DNA of 64,000 nt from Bradyrhizobium sp. WSM3983 (lineage in GTDB: Bacteria; Pseudomonadota; Alphaproteobacteria; Rhizobiales; Xanthobacteraceae), in the NCBI RefSeq assembly GCF_000473045.1, contig NZ_AXAY01000004.1:310001-374000 (forward strand), in the 5' to 3' direction. A model generated the notes under the pieces. That model saw nothing but the letters and a program-made list of their open reading frames with translations. It was not told where the DNA came from and ran no database searches. This document shows positions 1 to 8,212 of the stretch, piece after piece (positions within the stretch are counted from its first letter, which is position 1; every line of letters starts with the position of its first letter). Position numbers and translations under genes: made by a program.

Positions 1-515
1 TGGCGCTGTTCCTGGAGCGCGGCTTCGAGGCCACGACCATCGACGACATCGCTGAAGCGGCCGATATGTCGCGCCGGAGCTTCTTTCATTATTTCGCGTC
101 CAAAGAGGACGTTGTCGCCGCCTGGCAGGAGGATGCGGCGGCCGCGCTGGTCGCCGAAATCCTCGCACGGCCCGCGGACGAATCCATGCTGACGGCGGCG
201 GAGAACGCCATCGCTGCGGCGGTCAAGCGGATCGATCCGGCTGAGGCGGCAGCGATGTCACGGCTCAAGCGCGACAATCCCGCGCTTCAGGCCCGCGACC
301 AGCTCAAATACGAAAAGCTCGAGCGCGCGCTGGCGGACGGGCTTGCGCAACGCTCCGGCCGCAAGTCGGACCGGCTGAAGGCCCGGCTCGTCGCCATGAT
401 CGCCACCGGCGCGATGCGCGTCGGCGGCGAGAGCTGGCTCAGCGAAGGCACGCGCGACAAGCCGGAGGCTTTTGTGAAGCGGACCTTCGATTTGATCAGG
501 GCGATCCTGGCGTGA
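1..515 (+). CDS. TetR family transcriptional regulator, 5' end outside window
   Basis: The frame is open from the left edge, so the true start lies upstream; an internal ATG at 66 is not the start. The first visible codons read a helix-turn-helix (TTIDDIAEAADMSRRSFFHYF, then SKEDVV), the DNA-binding part of TetR proteins, preceded by ALFLERGFEA, the usual end of helix 1. The remaining ~140 residues are the helical ligand-binding half, which is too variable to name a ligand. It ends 9 bp before the convergent stop of the downstream hydrolase, so it is not in that operon. Family assignment is secure; target genes are unknown. Confidence 0.88.
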   Translation, partial: ALFLERGFEATTIDDIAEAADMSRRSFFHYFASKEDVVAAWQEDAAAALVAEILARPADESMLTAAENAIAAAVKRIDPAEAAAMSRLKRDNPALQARDQLKYEKLERALADGLAQRSGRKSDRLKARLVAMIATGAMRVGGESWLSEGTRDKPEAFVKRTFDLIRAILA

Positions 516-524
516 GCACGTCCC

Positions 525-1349
525 TCAGCCCTTGAAGAACGCCAGCAGGTCCGCGTTGATGGTTTCGGCGTGCGTGGTCGGCATGCCGTGCGGAAAACCC
601 TTGTAGGTCTTCAGCGTGCCGTTCTTGAGCAGCTTGGCCGACAGCGGCGCGGAGTCGGCATAGGGCACGATCTGGTCGTCGTCGCCATGCATCACCAGCA
701 CCGGCACGTTGATCTTCTTCAGGTCCTCGGTGAAATCGGTCTGCGAGAACGCGACGATGCCGTCGTAATGCGCCTTCGCGCCGCCCATCATGCCCTGACG
801 CCACCAGTTCTGGATCACCGCTTCCGACGGTTTTGCGCCGGGACGGTTGTAGCCATAAAAGGGACCGGCGGCGATATCGCGGTAGAAGGCCGAGCGGCCG
901 GCGGCGAGTGCTGTCTGAAAGCCGTCGAACACGTCCCTGGGCAGACCGCCGGGATTGGCCTCGGTCTTCACCATCAGCGGCGGCACCGCGGAGAGGATCG
1001 CGGCCTTCGCGACCCGGCTCTCGCCGTGGCGCGCGATGTAATGCACGACCTCGCCGCCGCCGGTGGAATGGCCGACATGGATGGCGTTCTTGAGATCGAG
1101 ATGCGCGGTCACCGCCGCGAGATCGTCGGCATAATGATCCATGTCGTGACCGTCGGCGACCTGCGACGAGCGGCCGTGGCCGCGGCGGTCATGAGCGATG
1201 ACGCGGTAGCCGTGGGTGACGAAGAACATCATCTGCGCGTCCCAGTCGTCGGCCGATAGTGGCCAGCCGTGGCTGAACACGATCGGCTGGCCCGGGCCCC
1301 AGTCCTTGTAGAAAATGTCGACGCCGTCTTTGGTGGTGATGGTGGGCAT
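525..1349 (-). CDS. alpha/beta hydrolase, non-heme chloroperoxidase/arylesterase type
   Basis: 274 residues, a normal length for the family. Oxyanion region [12 protein letters not shown] near residue 26, nucleophile elbow GHSTGG with Ser95, acid in HGDDDQIVP near Asp225, and His254 in FPHGMPTTH complete a Ser-Asp-His triad. Family members are cytoplasmic esterases that can also run perhydrolase or haloperoxidase side reactions; the natural substrate cannot be read from sequence. No signal peptide. A membrane protein gene follows 27 bp upstream on the same strand (1376-1885), so the two may be co-transcribed. Confidence 0.85.
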   Translation of the reverse strand: MPTITTKDGVDIFYKDWGPGQPIVFSHGWPLSADDWDAQMMFFVTHGYRVIAHDRRGHGRSSQVADGHDMDHYADDLAAVTAHLDLKNAIHVGHSTGGGEVVHYIARHGESRVAKAAILSAVPPLMVKTEANPGGLPRDVFDGFQTALAAGRSAFYRDIAAGPFYGYNRPGAKPSEAVIQNWWRQGMMGGAKAHYDGIVAFSQTDFTEDLKKINVPVLVMHGDDDQIVPYADSAPLSAKLLKNGTLKTYKGFPHGMPTTHAETINADLLAFFKG

Positions 1350-1375
1350 TGGTGGGCTCCTTTAGTTAAGAACAC

Positions 1376-1885
1376 TCAGGCGAACGCCATCGGCTTGTAG
1401 CGGCGCCAGGCACCGATGGTCACCAGCACGAAGAACACCAGCACGATGCCCTGCACGACGGCGAAGACCGGGCCGGACGGCGGCGCCGGCGGCACGGCCG
1501 GTGCGAGCGCAGCCAGCGCCGGCACTTTCAGGAACGACTGGATGATCAGCACGAACACGTTGAAGTAGAGCGAGATCATCGCGGTCACGATGTAGACCGG
1601 GCGCCAGACGCCCGCGAGCTTCATGCCGTAGAGCGCGATGCAGGCGACCGCGAGCAGCACCAGCGAGATGATACCGATGATATGCGACGGCAGCAGCTCC
1701 TTGAACGGAAACAGGAAGCCGGTGGCGCTGGTCAGGATGGTGAACAGCAGGAAGATCGCGGTGAGGCCCGGCATCGACTTCGAGCCGAGCAGGCCGAACA
1801 TCACGATCAGCCCTGCGACGATTCCGATCAGGCTGATGATGACATGGACCAGTGTGAAGGCGGGCAGGCTCATCCCGAGAACCAT
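1376..1885 (-). CDS. small polytopic membrane protein, unknown function
   Basis: 169 residues with about five hydrophobic segments (roughly residues 8-30, 38-58, 68-88, 95-117 and 138-158) and a Pro/Ala-rich linker (ALAPAVPPAPPSGP) before the last. The C-terminus is short and basic (WRRYKPMAFA). I do not recognise a family. It lies just upstream of the chloroperoxidase-like hydrolase on the same strand, 26 bp away, which suggests an operon but says nothing about function. The ATG at 1885 is preceded on the minus strand by a purine-rich AGGAGA, a good ribosome-binding site. Confidence 0.7.
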   Translation of the reverse strand: MVLGMSLPAFTLVHVIISLIGIVAGLIVMFGLLGSKSMPGLTAIFLLFTILTSATGFLFPFKELLPSHIIGIISLVLLAVACIALYGMKLAGVWRPVYIVTAMISLYFNVFVLIIQSFLKVPALAALAPAVPPAPPSGPVFAVVQGIVLVFFVLVTIGAWRRYKPMAFA

Positions 1886-2076
1886 GACATCTCTCCTATT
1901 CTCTGCATTGAGATCAGGTGATTGATATTACGGTCCTCATCGGATTGCCACATGCTCCTGCATCACACGGCGCGCGCAGCCATGCGTCATCGTGCGAATC
2001 GACAAACGCATGGCTGAATTTTTTGCAGCGTTGCCACAAACGACAACAGCTTTTCGACGAAAGTTGAATCGGGGCG

Positions 2077-2385
2077 TCAGACTTCCTTGGTGTCGAAGAT
2101 CAGCATGTCGGCACCGCCGCTGGCGAATTTCGGCACGTCGCCGGCGGCGGCCTTGCCTGCCTCGCTGCCGAACGCCTTCTGAATGTCGCCCACGCTGTCG
2201 AAGCTGAGAATGGCGACGAGATGAATACCTGACGGTCCGGCAGGCGAGCCGACCGCGCCCGTGCTGACGGCGTATTTTTTCAGGCCGGGAAGCTTCTTGG
2301 CCAGCGGAATGTGGGTCTCTGCATAATGCTTGTCGAAGGCGGCAGCGTCTTTGGGCGTCTTGTAGAGCACGACGAGTTCGGCCAT
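2077..2385 (-). CDS. EthD-domain protein
   Basis: 102 residues, matching the single ferredoxin-like EthD domain: start MAELVVLYKTPKDAAAFDKHY, then ETHIPLAKKLPGL and a C-terminal strand. EthD proteins are small dimeric alpha/beta barrels; the founding member is needed for ethyl tert-butyl ether degradation, but most relatives have no proven reaction. A GGGAGG Shine-Dalgarno sits just before the ATG. It stands alone between a 190-bp gap and a repeat, so context gives no substrate. Confidence 0.82.
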   Translation of the reverse strand: MAELVVLYKTPKDAAAFDKHYAETHIPLAKKLPGLKKYAVSTGAVGSPAGPSGIHLVAILSFDSVGDIQKAFGSEAGKAAAGDVPKFASGGADMLIFDTKEV

Positions 2386-2418
2386 TTAGTCCTCCCGTTG
2401 AAGCTTGTTGTCTTTAGT

Positions 2419-2523
2419 CCTCATGGTGAGGAGGCGCGTCAGCGCCGTCTCGAACCATGCAGGCCCGGCTGTATCCGGGCCTTCATCCTTCGAGACGCGC
2501 GTTCCGCGCTCCTCAGGATGAGG
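2419..2523. repeat. intergenic hairpin repeat, CTCATGGTGAGGAG family (copy 1)
   Basis: A composite palindrome: CCTCATGGTGAGGAGG with its GTCTCGAACCATG partner, then CATCCTTCGAGACGCGCG with CTCCTCAGGATGAGG. The two halves are diverged inverted copies. A related longer block lies at 10018-10190. From memory this is an abundant Bradyrhizobium intergenic repeat. It lies between the EthD gene and the flavoprotein gene and carries no credible coding sequence. Confidence 0.75.
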
Positions 2524-2592
2524 GGATAGTCTGCATCATGACGCGTCATGGCAAGTCACAATCGACTTGCCGTCTGCTTGTCTTCTGCTTGA

Positions 2593-4320
2593 CTAAAGCG
2601 CCGGTTTTGCGGCGTCGCCGAGATAGCCGTGCAGGGAGGCCACGACCTGCGCGCCTTCGCCGATGGCGCCGCCGACGCGCTTGACCGAGCCGGAGCGGAC
2701 GTCGCCGACGGCGTAGACACCGGGCACGGAGGTCTCTAAAGGCGCCACCAGCTTGCCCTGGTTCAGCTCGGACTGTGCGCCGGTGACGACGAAGCCGCCG
2801 CGATCGAGCGTGACGCCGCAGCCGTTGAGCCAGCCGGTGGCGGGATCGGCGCCGACGAACAAAAAGAGATTGCGGATGTCAGCGGACTCTTCGTCGTTCG
2901 ACAGGCGGCTCTTCAAGCGGATGCGCCGCAGCAGCGAGGCCTCGTCGCCCTCAAGCGCCGAGATCTCGGTGTTGAACATCAGCTCGATGTTCGGCGTCGC
3001 CTCGATGCGCTCAATGAGATAGCGCGACATGCTGGCGCCCAGGCCGCCGCCGCGGATGATCATCAGCACCTTCTTCGCGTGCCCAGACAGGAACACGGCG
3101 GCCTGCCCGGCCGAATTGCCTGCGCCGACCAGCGCGACTTCCTCTCCGGCGCACAGCTTCGCCTCGACCGGGGACGCCCAGTACCAGACGCCGCGGCCCT
3201 CGAATTTGTCGAGGTTCTCGATCTCTGGCCGGCGATAGCGCGCACCGCTGGCGACCACGATCGCGCGCGATCGCAGGGGATCGCTGCCGTCCAGCGCGAT
3301 TGAAAACGCGCCATCCTTGCGCGTGCAGTCGAGCGACTGCACCGTCACCGGGATCATGATGTCAGCGCCGAACTTCTGCGCCTGGTTGAACGCGCGCGCC
3401 GTGAGGGCCTGTCCTGAAATGCCGGTCGGAAAACCCAGATAGTTTTCGATGCGCGCGCTGGCGCCGGCCTGGCCGCCGAAGGCGCGGGTGTCGAGCACGG
3501 CAACCGATAGCCCTTCGGACGCCGCATACACGGCGGTTGCGAGCCCGGCCGGTCCGCAGCCGACGATCGCGACGTCGTAGATGCGGTCATTGCGCGGGCC
3601 GCCGATCATGCCGATCGCACGCGCAAGCTCGGTTTCGCCGGGATTGCGCAGCACCGCACCGTCTGAGGTGACCACCAGCGGCCAGTCCTCAGGCTTCGGT
3701 GAATAGCGTGCGATCATTTCGGCGGCATCGCGGTCGCGCTCGGGATCGAGCAGATGATGCGGCTGGCCGTTGCGGGTGAGAAAACCCTGCAAGCGCACCA
3801 CGCCGGCCGAATGCGAGGGACCGATCAGCACGATGCCGCCGACGCCAGCCTGGAGCAGATTGACCCGGCGCAGGATCAGCGCGCGCATGATGCGCTCGCC
3901 GAGCTCGGCCTCGGCGACCAGCAGCGCGCGCAGGCGCTCGGGCGGCAGCAGCAGCGTCTCGACATCGCCCTTGGCGCGGCCGTCGACCAGCGCCGGACGG
4001 CCGGAGAGCTGGCTGAGCTCGGCCAGGAATTGCCCCGGCCCCTGCTCAATCAACGGGGTGACATTGCCGAGACCGTCGCGCTGGGTGATGGCGACATGGC
4101 CCTTCAGCACGACGAACATGCCCGGCCCCGGCTTGCCGGTTTCGAACAGCAGCTCGCCATCCTGATAGGAGCGGACTTCGCCAAAATGCCGCATGCGTTC
4201 GATCTCGGCGGATGTCAGCGCCGGAAAGGTCTGCTCGGGACGGGTGAACCGCGACATCATCGCGTCCCCATTGGTACGGTCCTGCTCGTTCTGCCCCATG
4301 GCCACGTCCACGCACTCCAA
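2593..4320 (-). CDS. cyclic nucleotide-binding domain fused to thioredoxin-reductase-like FAD/NAD(P) oxidoreductase
   Basis: Up to 575 residues. The N-terminal third is a cNMP-binding fold (about 35-145: SYQDGELLFETGKPGPGMFVV, then GPGQFLAELSQLSG). After a linker comes an FAD Rossmann motif GCGPAGLATAVYAASEG (about residue 253) and an NAD(P) motif GAGNSAGQAAVFLSG (about 400), ending VGDVRSGSVKRVGGAIGEG. The CxxC pair of thioredoxin reductase is missing: the matching stretch reads GVWYWASPVEAKLC. So it is flavin-linked but unlikely to reduce thioredoxin in the usual way. Start is uncertain: ATGs at 4320, 4299 and 4260 are all in frame; 4260 has a GGGGA upstream. Confidence 0.85.
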   Translation of the reverse strand: MECVDVAMGQNEQDRTNGDAMMSRFTRPEQTFPALTSAEIERMRHFGEVRSYQDGELLFETGKPGPGMFVVLKGHVAITQRDGLGNVTPLIEQGPGQFLAELSQLSGRPALVDGRAKGDVETLLLPPERLRALLVAEAELGERIMRALILRRVNLLQAGVGGIVLIGPSHSAGVVRLQGFLTRNGQPHHLLDPERDRDAAEMIARYSPKPEDWPLVVTSDGAVLRNPGETELARAIGMIGGPRNDRIYDVAIVGCGPAGLATAVYAASEGLSVAVLDTRAFGGQAGASARIENYLGFPTGISGQALTARAFNQAQKFGADIMIPVTVQSLDCTRKDGAFSIALDGSDPLRSRAIVVASGARYRRPEIENLDKFEGRGVWYWASPVEAKLCAGEEVALVGAGNSAGQAAVFLSGHAKKVLMIIRGGGLGASMSRYLIERIEATPNIELMFNTEISALEGDEASLLRRIRLKSRLSNDEESADIRNLFLFVGADPATGWLNGCGVTLDRGGFVVTGAQSELNQGKLVAPLETSVPGVYAVGDVRSGSVKRVGGAIGEGAQVVASLHGYLGDAAKPAL

Positions 4321-4325
4321 AATTT

Positions 4326-4526
4326 CTAGCCTCCGGCCTTGCCGGCGGTCCCCTCATCTGGGGAATCATCATCGTTCTGCGAGGGCTCGGCGCTTGCGGC
4401 GCGTTCGCGCGCCTGCACCTTCCGCCGCTTCAGATTCTCCCGCAGCGCCGATTTCAGCCGGTCGTCCCGCGATGCTCTCGCCTGCCTCGTGTCCTGCTTC
4501 GCGTTTCTGTCGTTCTCGTCAGCCAT
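4326..4526 (-). CDS. small charged hypothetical protein
   Basis: 66 residues from MADENDRNAKQ; a longer in-frame start at 4580 adds a Cys/Trp-rich leader that looks untranslated. The protein is highly charged and probably partly disordered: a basic helix (RDDRLKSALRENLKRRKVQ) followed by an acidic, low-complexity tail (SQNDDDSPDEGTAGKAGG). No recognisable domain. It ends 6 bp before the start of the flavoprotein gene and is on the same strand, so the two could be co-transcribed, with this gene first. Confidence 0.6.
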   Translation of the reverse strand: MADENDRNAKQDTRQARASRDDRLKSALRENLKRRKVQARERAASAEPSQNDDDSPDEGTAGKAGG

Positions 4527-4636
4527 TTCGGGTCCATACAGCGGTTGGCGATAACATGCCCAGAGAATGCGGCAGCTCAAGAGGCCCGCGCGGTCCCGAT
4601 CGTGCGAAACTCAAAATGGCTGGAATCCGCCTCTCG

Positions 4637-4656
4637 GGCCAACTGGCCAGTTGGCC
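4637..4656. other. perfect 20-bp palindrome
   Basis: GGCCAACTGG is followed directly by its own reverse complement, with no spacer, in the 318-bp gap between the small charged gene (minus strand) and tRNA-Thr (plus strand). No T-run follows, so it is not a classic terminator. It could be a dimeric regulator site or a cruciform; no evidence favours either. Confidence 0.6.
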
Positions 4657-4844
4657 GGGGGGAAGAAGAACCAAAATCGACGGAAAGTCGGTCGTTTCGG
4701 GCCCAAACAGCCTTGATACCCCCGATATCGCCCCGATTTTCTCGCTTTGGCGGGTCCGGCAAGCTTGCACAGCGGGGAGGCCTGTGGCAGATATCGGCCC
4801 GCTTGGTAGGCCCCTCGGGCGGCCGATTCTTAATCCCAGCACAT

Positions 4845-4919
4845 GCTGCCGTAGCTCAGTGGTAGAGCACTCCATTGGTAATGGAGAGGTCGACAGTTCA
4901 ATCCTGTCTGGCAGCACCA
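4845..4919 (+). tRNA. tRNA-Thr (anticodon GGT)
   Basis: A full cloverleaf with encoded CCA. Acceptor GCTGCCG pairs with TGGCAGC (one G-T at the base), the D arm is GCTC-AGTGGTA-GAGC, the anticodon stem CTCCA/TGGAG encloses loop TTGGTAA with anticodon GGT, the T arm is GACAG-TTCAATC-CTGTC, the discriminator is A and CCA occupies 4917-4919. GGT reads threonine ACC/ACU codons. It is followed by a gene-poor region of different composition, a common setting near tRNA genes, but no second copy of the tRNA 3' end was found within the window. Confidence 0.96.
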
Positions 4920-4979
4920 TTTCATCTCTCGAAATGAGCATGAATCAGCATTCTCGCGGCACCAAACGCCCGAGTTTTG

Positions 4980-5730
4980 CTCGTCTCCGTTGCCCTCTTC
5001 CGTGAAGAGGGCGCAGGGAAGACCGGGTGCCAACGGGCACCCGCGGTCCGCTGCGCGAATGTGTAGCGCAAGGAGACCGCACAGCAGCATACAGGTGACG
5101 CCGAACACTCAGCCTTCCCTGCGCGATGGGTTGACGGCGTATGCCGCGCTCTCCCCGGCGACGAGTTCCTTTTGTCACCGTCACTTCGCGATCCGTTGAC
5201 GCACCGCGCGCGGTTGGGGCGATGCATCGTCGCAAAAGCTTGGCTGTAGCAACGACAGCCAGGACCACACGGTTTAGCCGTACGCAGCGTTCCGGCTCCG
5301 CCCAAGGGCTACGCCGGACAAGCCCGACTACGCCCAAAGCTTCACCAGACACAGGCGCCGTTCGTTCGACACGGCTTGCGGCGAGCTCACGGGGTTCGGC
5401 TCAATCCTCTGCCCGCCCTGCTCCCACATCCGCGCCGGCGCTGCCGCGTCCACCGCACCCCGACCCACGTTCGTGACGACGTACGATCGCCCCTCTCCTT
5501 GGGTCGGGATGGAGGGAGTGTGTCGCAATTCCGAATTTCGGTAAAGTGGAATATTTTTGCGAGAGAGGGTTGACGGGGTTTTGCGGGAGGCGGGTGTTTT
5601 GCCCGACGGGTTGGATTGGCTGCGTGGCGAACAGAAGCCCGCCGACGCGTTCGACTGTGAACCGGCATGACCGAGTAATTGGCACGAGCAAGCTGGACCA
5701 AACTTGCACTCAAAAATGTCGCTTCTAGCA
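4980..5730. repeat. gene-free, repeat-like region downstream of tRNA-Thr
   Basis: About 900 bp (4920-5888) with no credible gene: frames on both strands are short, rich in Arg/Ser/Pro and lack ribosome-binding sites. Two perfect hairpins sit at its start: GCCCTCTTC/GAAGAGGGC (4992-5012) and CGGGTGCC/GGCACCCG (5024-5043). Phrases such as CAAGGGCTACGCCGGACAAG and AAAGCTTCACCAGACACAGG recur, from memory, across many Bradyrhizobium genomes, so this is probably a degenerate interspersed repeat. The last part (5520-5730) turns AT-richer. The boundaries are approximate. Confidence 0.45.
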
Positions 5731-5888
5731 AAGCGGAAATCGCGGACACGCTATCATCGATCGCTTTTTTTCCTGACCAGACTTGCCGCTGTTTTGCTTG
5801 CTAAGCGAGATATGGTCGACGACAATCGAGGCTTGGCTCTGCTCGTCGCGTGTTCACTCCCGAAGAGTGCTCCCACATAGGATTCGCC

Positions 5889-6638
5889 ATGCCGCTCAAA
5901 ATCCTTCGCCGCTCTTTGCCAAACTGGGGTTGGGGTTATGGTCCGCCCGGTGAAGGTCCATTTCCGGCGATCATGCTCTTGCATGGCTCGGAAGGCAGTC
6001 GGTCAGGAATGATCTATAGGACCGCTGCTGTTCTAGCGGCGCATGGCTTTCTCGCGATGGCCTTTCCCTATTCGAACGGCCAGAACAGCAGCGACATAGT
6101 TGACGTCCCTCTTGACCAAACGGCGAAGGCCCTTTCCAGCCTCCGTTCGTGGCCAATCGTCGGAAAGAGGGTCGGACTCTATGGAAGTTCGCGCGGTGCC
6201 GAACATGCTCTATTGCTGGCCTCGCTGATGGCGAGGGATAGCGTCGCCGGGCTCCCTGACGCAATTGCTGCGCACACTCCACCTGACGTTATTTGCGGAG
6301 CATTTAACTCCAGGATGTGGAGAGACTCTGGTGATCCCGGTTGGCGCCCTTGGGACCCGGCGGATCGTGCTTGGAGTTGGCGCGGATCGTCGAACGAGCT
6401 CCTTCCAACGACGGCAATCGAAATCGAACGGTTTGATGGTCCAATCTTTCTAAGTCACGGCACCAAGGACGCCACATGGTCAGTCGAGATGACGCACCGG
6501 CTGCGGGATCGGCTGCAGCGTCATGGCCGCACTCCGGAAGTACACCTGTATGAAGGGGAAGGGCACGGGGTGAACAGCGATGTCGAGAACCAGCACAACG
6601 AACTGCTGATCGACTTCTTTAGTCGTCATTTGAGCTAG
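5889..6638 (+). CDS. alpha/beta hydrolase, BAAT/dienelactone-hydrolase-like
   Basis: 249 residues from MPLKILRRS; a start at 5850 is also open but lacks family similarity. An oxyanion segment LLHGSEGS (~residue 31), nucleophile elbow GSSRGAEH with Ser101, acid in HGTKDATWS (Asp194) and His226 in GEGHG give a complete triad. The arrangement resembles acyl-CoA thioesterase/BAAT C-terminal and dienelactone-hydrolase-like enzymes. No signal peptide. It stands alone between AT-rich gaps and a hairpin repeat; its codon use and GC look lower than those of neighbouring genes, consistent with acquisition. Substrate unknown. Confidence 0.8.
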   Translation: MPLKILRRSLPNWGWGYGPPGEGPFPAIMLLHGSEGSRSGMIYRTAAVLAAHGFLAMAFPYSNGQNSSDIVDVPLDQTAKALSSLRSWPIVGKRVGLYGSSRGAEHALLLASLMARDSVAGLPDAIAAHTPPDVICGAFNSRMWRDSGDPGWRPWDPADRAWSWRGSSNELLPTTAIEIERFDGPIFLSHGTKDATWSVEMTHRLRDRLQRHGRTPEVHLYEGEGHGVNSDVENQHNELLIDFFSRHLS

Positions 6639-6641
6639 CTC

Positions 6642-6716
6642 GTAGGATGGGTAGAGCGCAGCGAAACCCATCGCACTTTGTCTAGATGGGTTTCGCAAGT
6701 GCTCTACCCATCCTAT
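6642..6716. repeat. hairpin repeat, GTAGGATGGGTAGAGC family (copy 1)
   Basis: Arms GTAGGATGGGTAGAGC and GCTCTACCCATCCTAT flank inner arms GCGAAACCCATC/GATGGGTTTCGC. It begins 4 bp after the hydrolase stop codon, so it may act as a transcript-end stem. Two more copies lie at 6955-7042 and 8850-8936. Confidence 0.9.
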
Positions 6717-6747
6717 GCACACCGCTAAGCCACGCAGGTAAGGTTAA

Positions 6748-6927
6748 TTCTTCCTTTCGATTGTCGGTAAAATTTTATCTATTATCGTCTTTGTCATTCA
6801 AGACGAACCCGGGGCTCCAATAGTGCTTGCGTTTTGCCTGATCGTGACTGGGACTGCGTTGCTTCTCTTCGGCTTAGTTGCCTTCGGCTTTCATCGAAAC
6901 TCGCTGCACTCAATGGCGTTGCTGTAG
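6748..6927 (+). other. possible short membrane-peptide ORF (weak)
   Basis: In the otherwise empty 6717-6954 gap, a frame open from 6748 to the stop at 6925-6927 reads as one strongly hydrophobic stretch (VLAFCLIVTGTALLLFGLVAFGF) after IVFVIQDEPGAP. There is no ATG; the only conventional starts are GTG at 6823, giving 34 residues with a GGGG upstream, or non-standard ATT codons. It could be a small membrane protein, a gene remnant or chance in AT-rich sequence. I lean to remnant or chance. Confidence 0.2.
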
Positions 6928-6954
6928 CTGTACCAGCGAGCCGGCTCGTAGCTC

Positions 6955-7042
6955 GTAGGATGGGTAGAGCGAAAGCGAAACCCATCGAGAGTTTGTTCGG
7001 TGCCGAGACATGATGGGTTTCGCAAGTGCTCTACCCATCCTA
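6955..7042. repeat. hairpin repeat, GTAGGATGGGTAGAGC family (copy 2)
   Basis: Same outer arms as copy 1 with a longer loop containing GGTGCCGAGACATGATGGG. On the minus strand its last bases supply the TAG stop codon (7042-7040) of the cyclic nucleotide-binding protein, so element and gene overlap. Confidence 0.92.
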
Positions 7043-7531
7043 CGCACGATCAATTGCCGTCCCAACCGGATGCCCCGCGAATCGATCATCCGATCGGCGG
7101 AGCCGTCGGCATAATTCGCGATTGATGTTCTGCAGGACGATCACATAGGCGTGGATATCGGCCTTGTAGCAGGCGTAGAGTTTTTGGGCCGTCAGCTCGT
7201 AGAGCACGGTCGGAGACTCCGCGACCACCGTGGCGGAGCGGTTCTGCATTTCAATCAGCGTCATCTCGCCGAAGAAATCGCCGGGCCCCAGAACAGAAAT
7301 CGGGACGACGCTGCCTGAATTCGCCCGCTTGCTCACTGCCAGCCGGCCGGACTTGACGATGAACATCGAGCGCCCCGCCGCGCCCTCCGCCACGATTGTC
7401 GCGCCGGCATCGCAGCGGCACTCGACCAGCATCGACATCAGGAGGTCGAGGCTCGCATCCGTGAGACCGCCGAAGAACGGCGTCACAAGCAGGAACGCTT
7501 TCAGATCGGGGGAGCTGACGGTCATGCGCAA
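7040..7531 (-). CDS. cyclic nucleotide-binding domain protein
   Basis: 163 residues, one cNMP-binding domain and little else: PFFGGLTDASLDLL, then GATIVAEGAAGRSMFIVKSGRLAVS and the phosphate-binding-cassette region LGPGDFFGEMTLIEMQNRSATVVAES. The canonical Arg and Glu of the cassette (GE...RSAT) are present, so cAMP or cGMP binding is plausible. No helix-turn-helix follows, so it is not a Crp-type regulator; the C-terminal helix is only ~35 residues. The extreme C-terminus (GTAIDRA) is encoded at the edge of a hairpin repeat that provides the stop codon. Role unknown. Confidence 0.85.
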   Translation of the reverse strand: MRMTVSSPDLKAFLLVTPFFGGLTDASLDLLMSMLVECRCDAGATIVAEGAAGRSMFIVKSGRLAVSKRANSGSVVPISVLGPGDFFGEMTLIEMQNRSATVVAESPTVLYELTAQKLYACYKADIHAYVIVLQNINRELCRRLRRSDDRFAGHPVGTAIDRA

Positions 7532-7571
7532 AACTACGTCCCATCAGGATCTGCGGCAAGCAGACCCTTGT

Positions 7572-8207
7572 TCACTGCCGTGCAATGCTCTCGCCGCGCA
7601 ACGTCCGCTTTCGCCAGAGATCCACCATAACCTTGATCGTTGCCGCAAGCACAGCTGCGCAAAGCGCCACTTTCGAGATGGTCTCCATCGTCCCCTCGAT
7701 CAGCAGGCAATGGACCACGCTGGCTGCGACGATGACGATCGCGAGTGGGATATGGACCATGCGCCAGGTTCGCAGTCGCACCCCCAGCCGCCGGCGCAGG
7801 GCAGCCAGAAGCGCGACGGCGAAGATGGCCCACATGGCGATCACCCCAAAGGGAGAGAACGGCGTCGGCGATGAGAAGGTGACCGCATCGATCATGTCGG
7901 GCGGGCTGGTGATCCAGAGGCCGGCGACGTGGATCGCCACCGCCAAAGCAAGCGCGCTGCCGATCCAGTGGTGTGCGCGCCGTCCGCGATAGGCCGACAG
8001 GCCCGGCAAATATCCGCCGATCAGCAGGGGCTGAACCAGCACGAGGCCGAGGGCAATGATGCCTGCGAATCCGGCGAGGATGTAGACCGGTCCGCGCCAT
8101 GCGAGCTGCTCGCTCTCTGCTGCGAGCGCGATCGGCACGCCAATAGCCAAAGCGAGGACGACCCAGATCAGGGGCACCCGGGCCGATCTCCACTCTTTCA
8201 ATGGCAA
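7572..8207 (-). CDS. ferric-reductase-like (cytochrome b-type) membrane protein
   Basis: 211 residues with about six membrane segments. Two helices carry His pairs spaced as in heme-binding ferric reductase/cytochrome b domains: His79/His80 and His93 in RRAHHWIGSALALAVAIHVAG, and His152 and His166 in VHIPLAIVIVAASVVH. These would ligate one or two hemes across the membrane. No flavin or NADPH domain is fused, so electrons must come from another partner. The gene follows 5 bp after the stop of the dioxygenase-like gene (8213-8715) on the same strand, suggesting one operon. Confidence 0.8.
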   Translation of the reverse strand: MPLKEWRSARVPLIWVVLALAIGVPIALAAESEQLAWRGPVYILAGFAGIIALGLVLVQPLLIGGYLPGLSAYRGRRAHHWIGSALALAVAIHVAGLWITSPPDMIDAVTFSSPTPFSPFGVIAMWAIFAVALLAALRRRLGVRLRTWRMVHIPLAIVIVAASVVHCLLIEGTMETISKVALCAAVLAATIKVMVDLWRKRTLRGESIARQ

Positions 8208-8212
8208 CGCGG

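Noticed and set aside
4945-5749. Several overlapping 60-140 codon frames in the gene-free region
   Set aside because: All are Arg/Ser/Pro-rich, mutually overlapping on both strands and lack ribosome-binding sites.
4845-7042. Integrated element with a duplicated tRNA-Thr end
   Set aside because: No second copy of the tRNA 3' end and no integrase gene are visible in this stretch.
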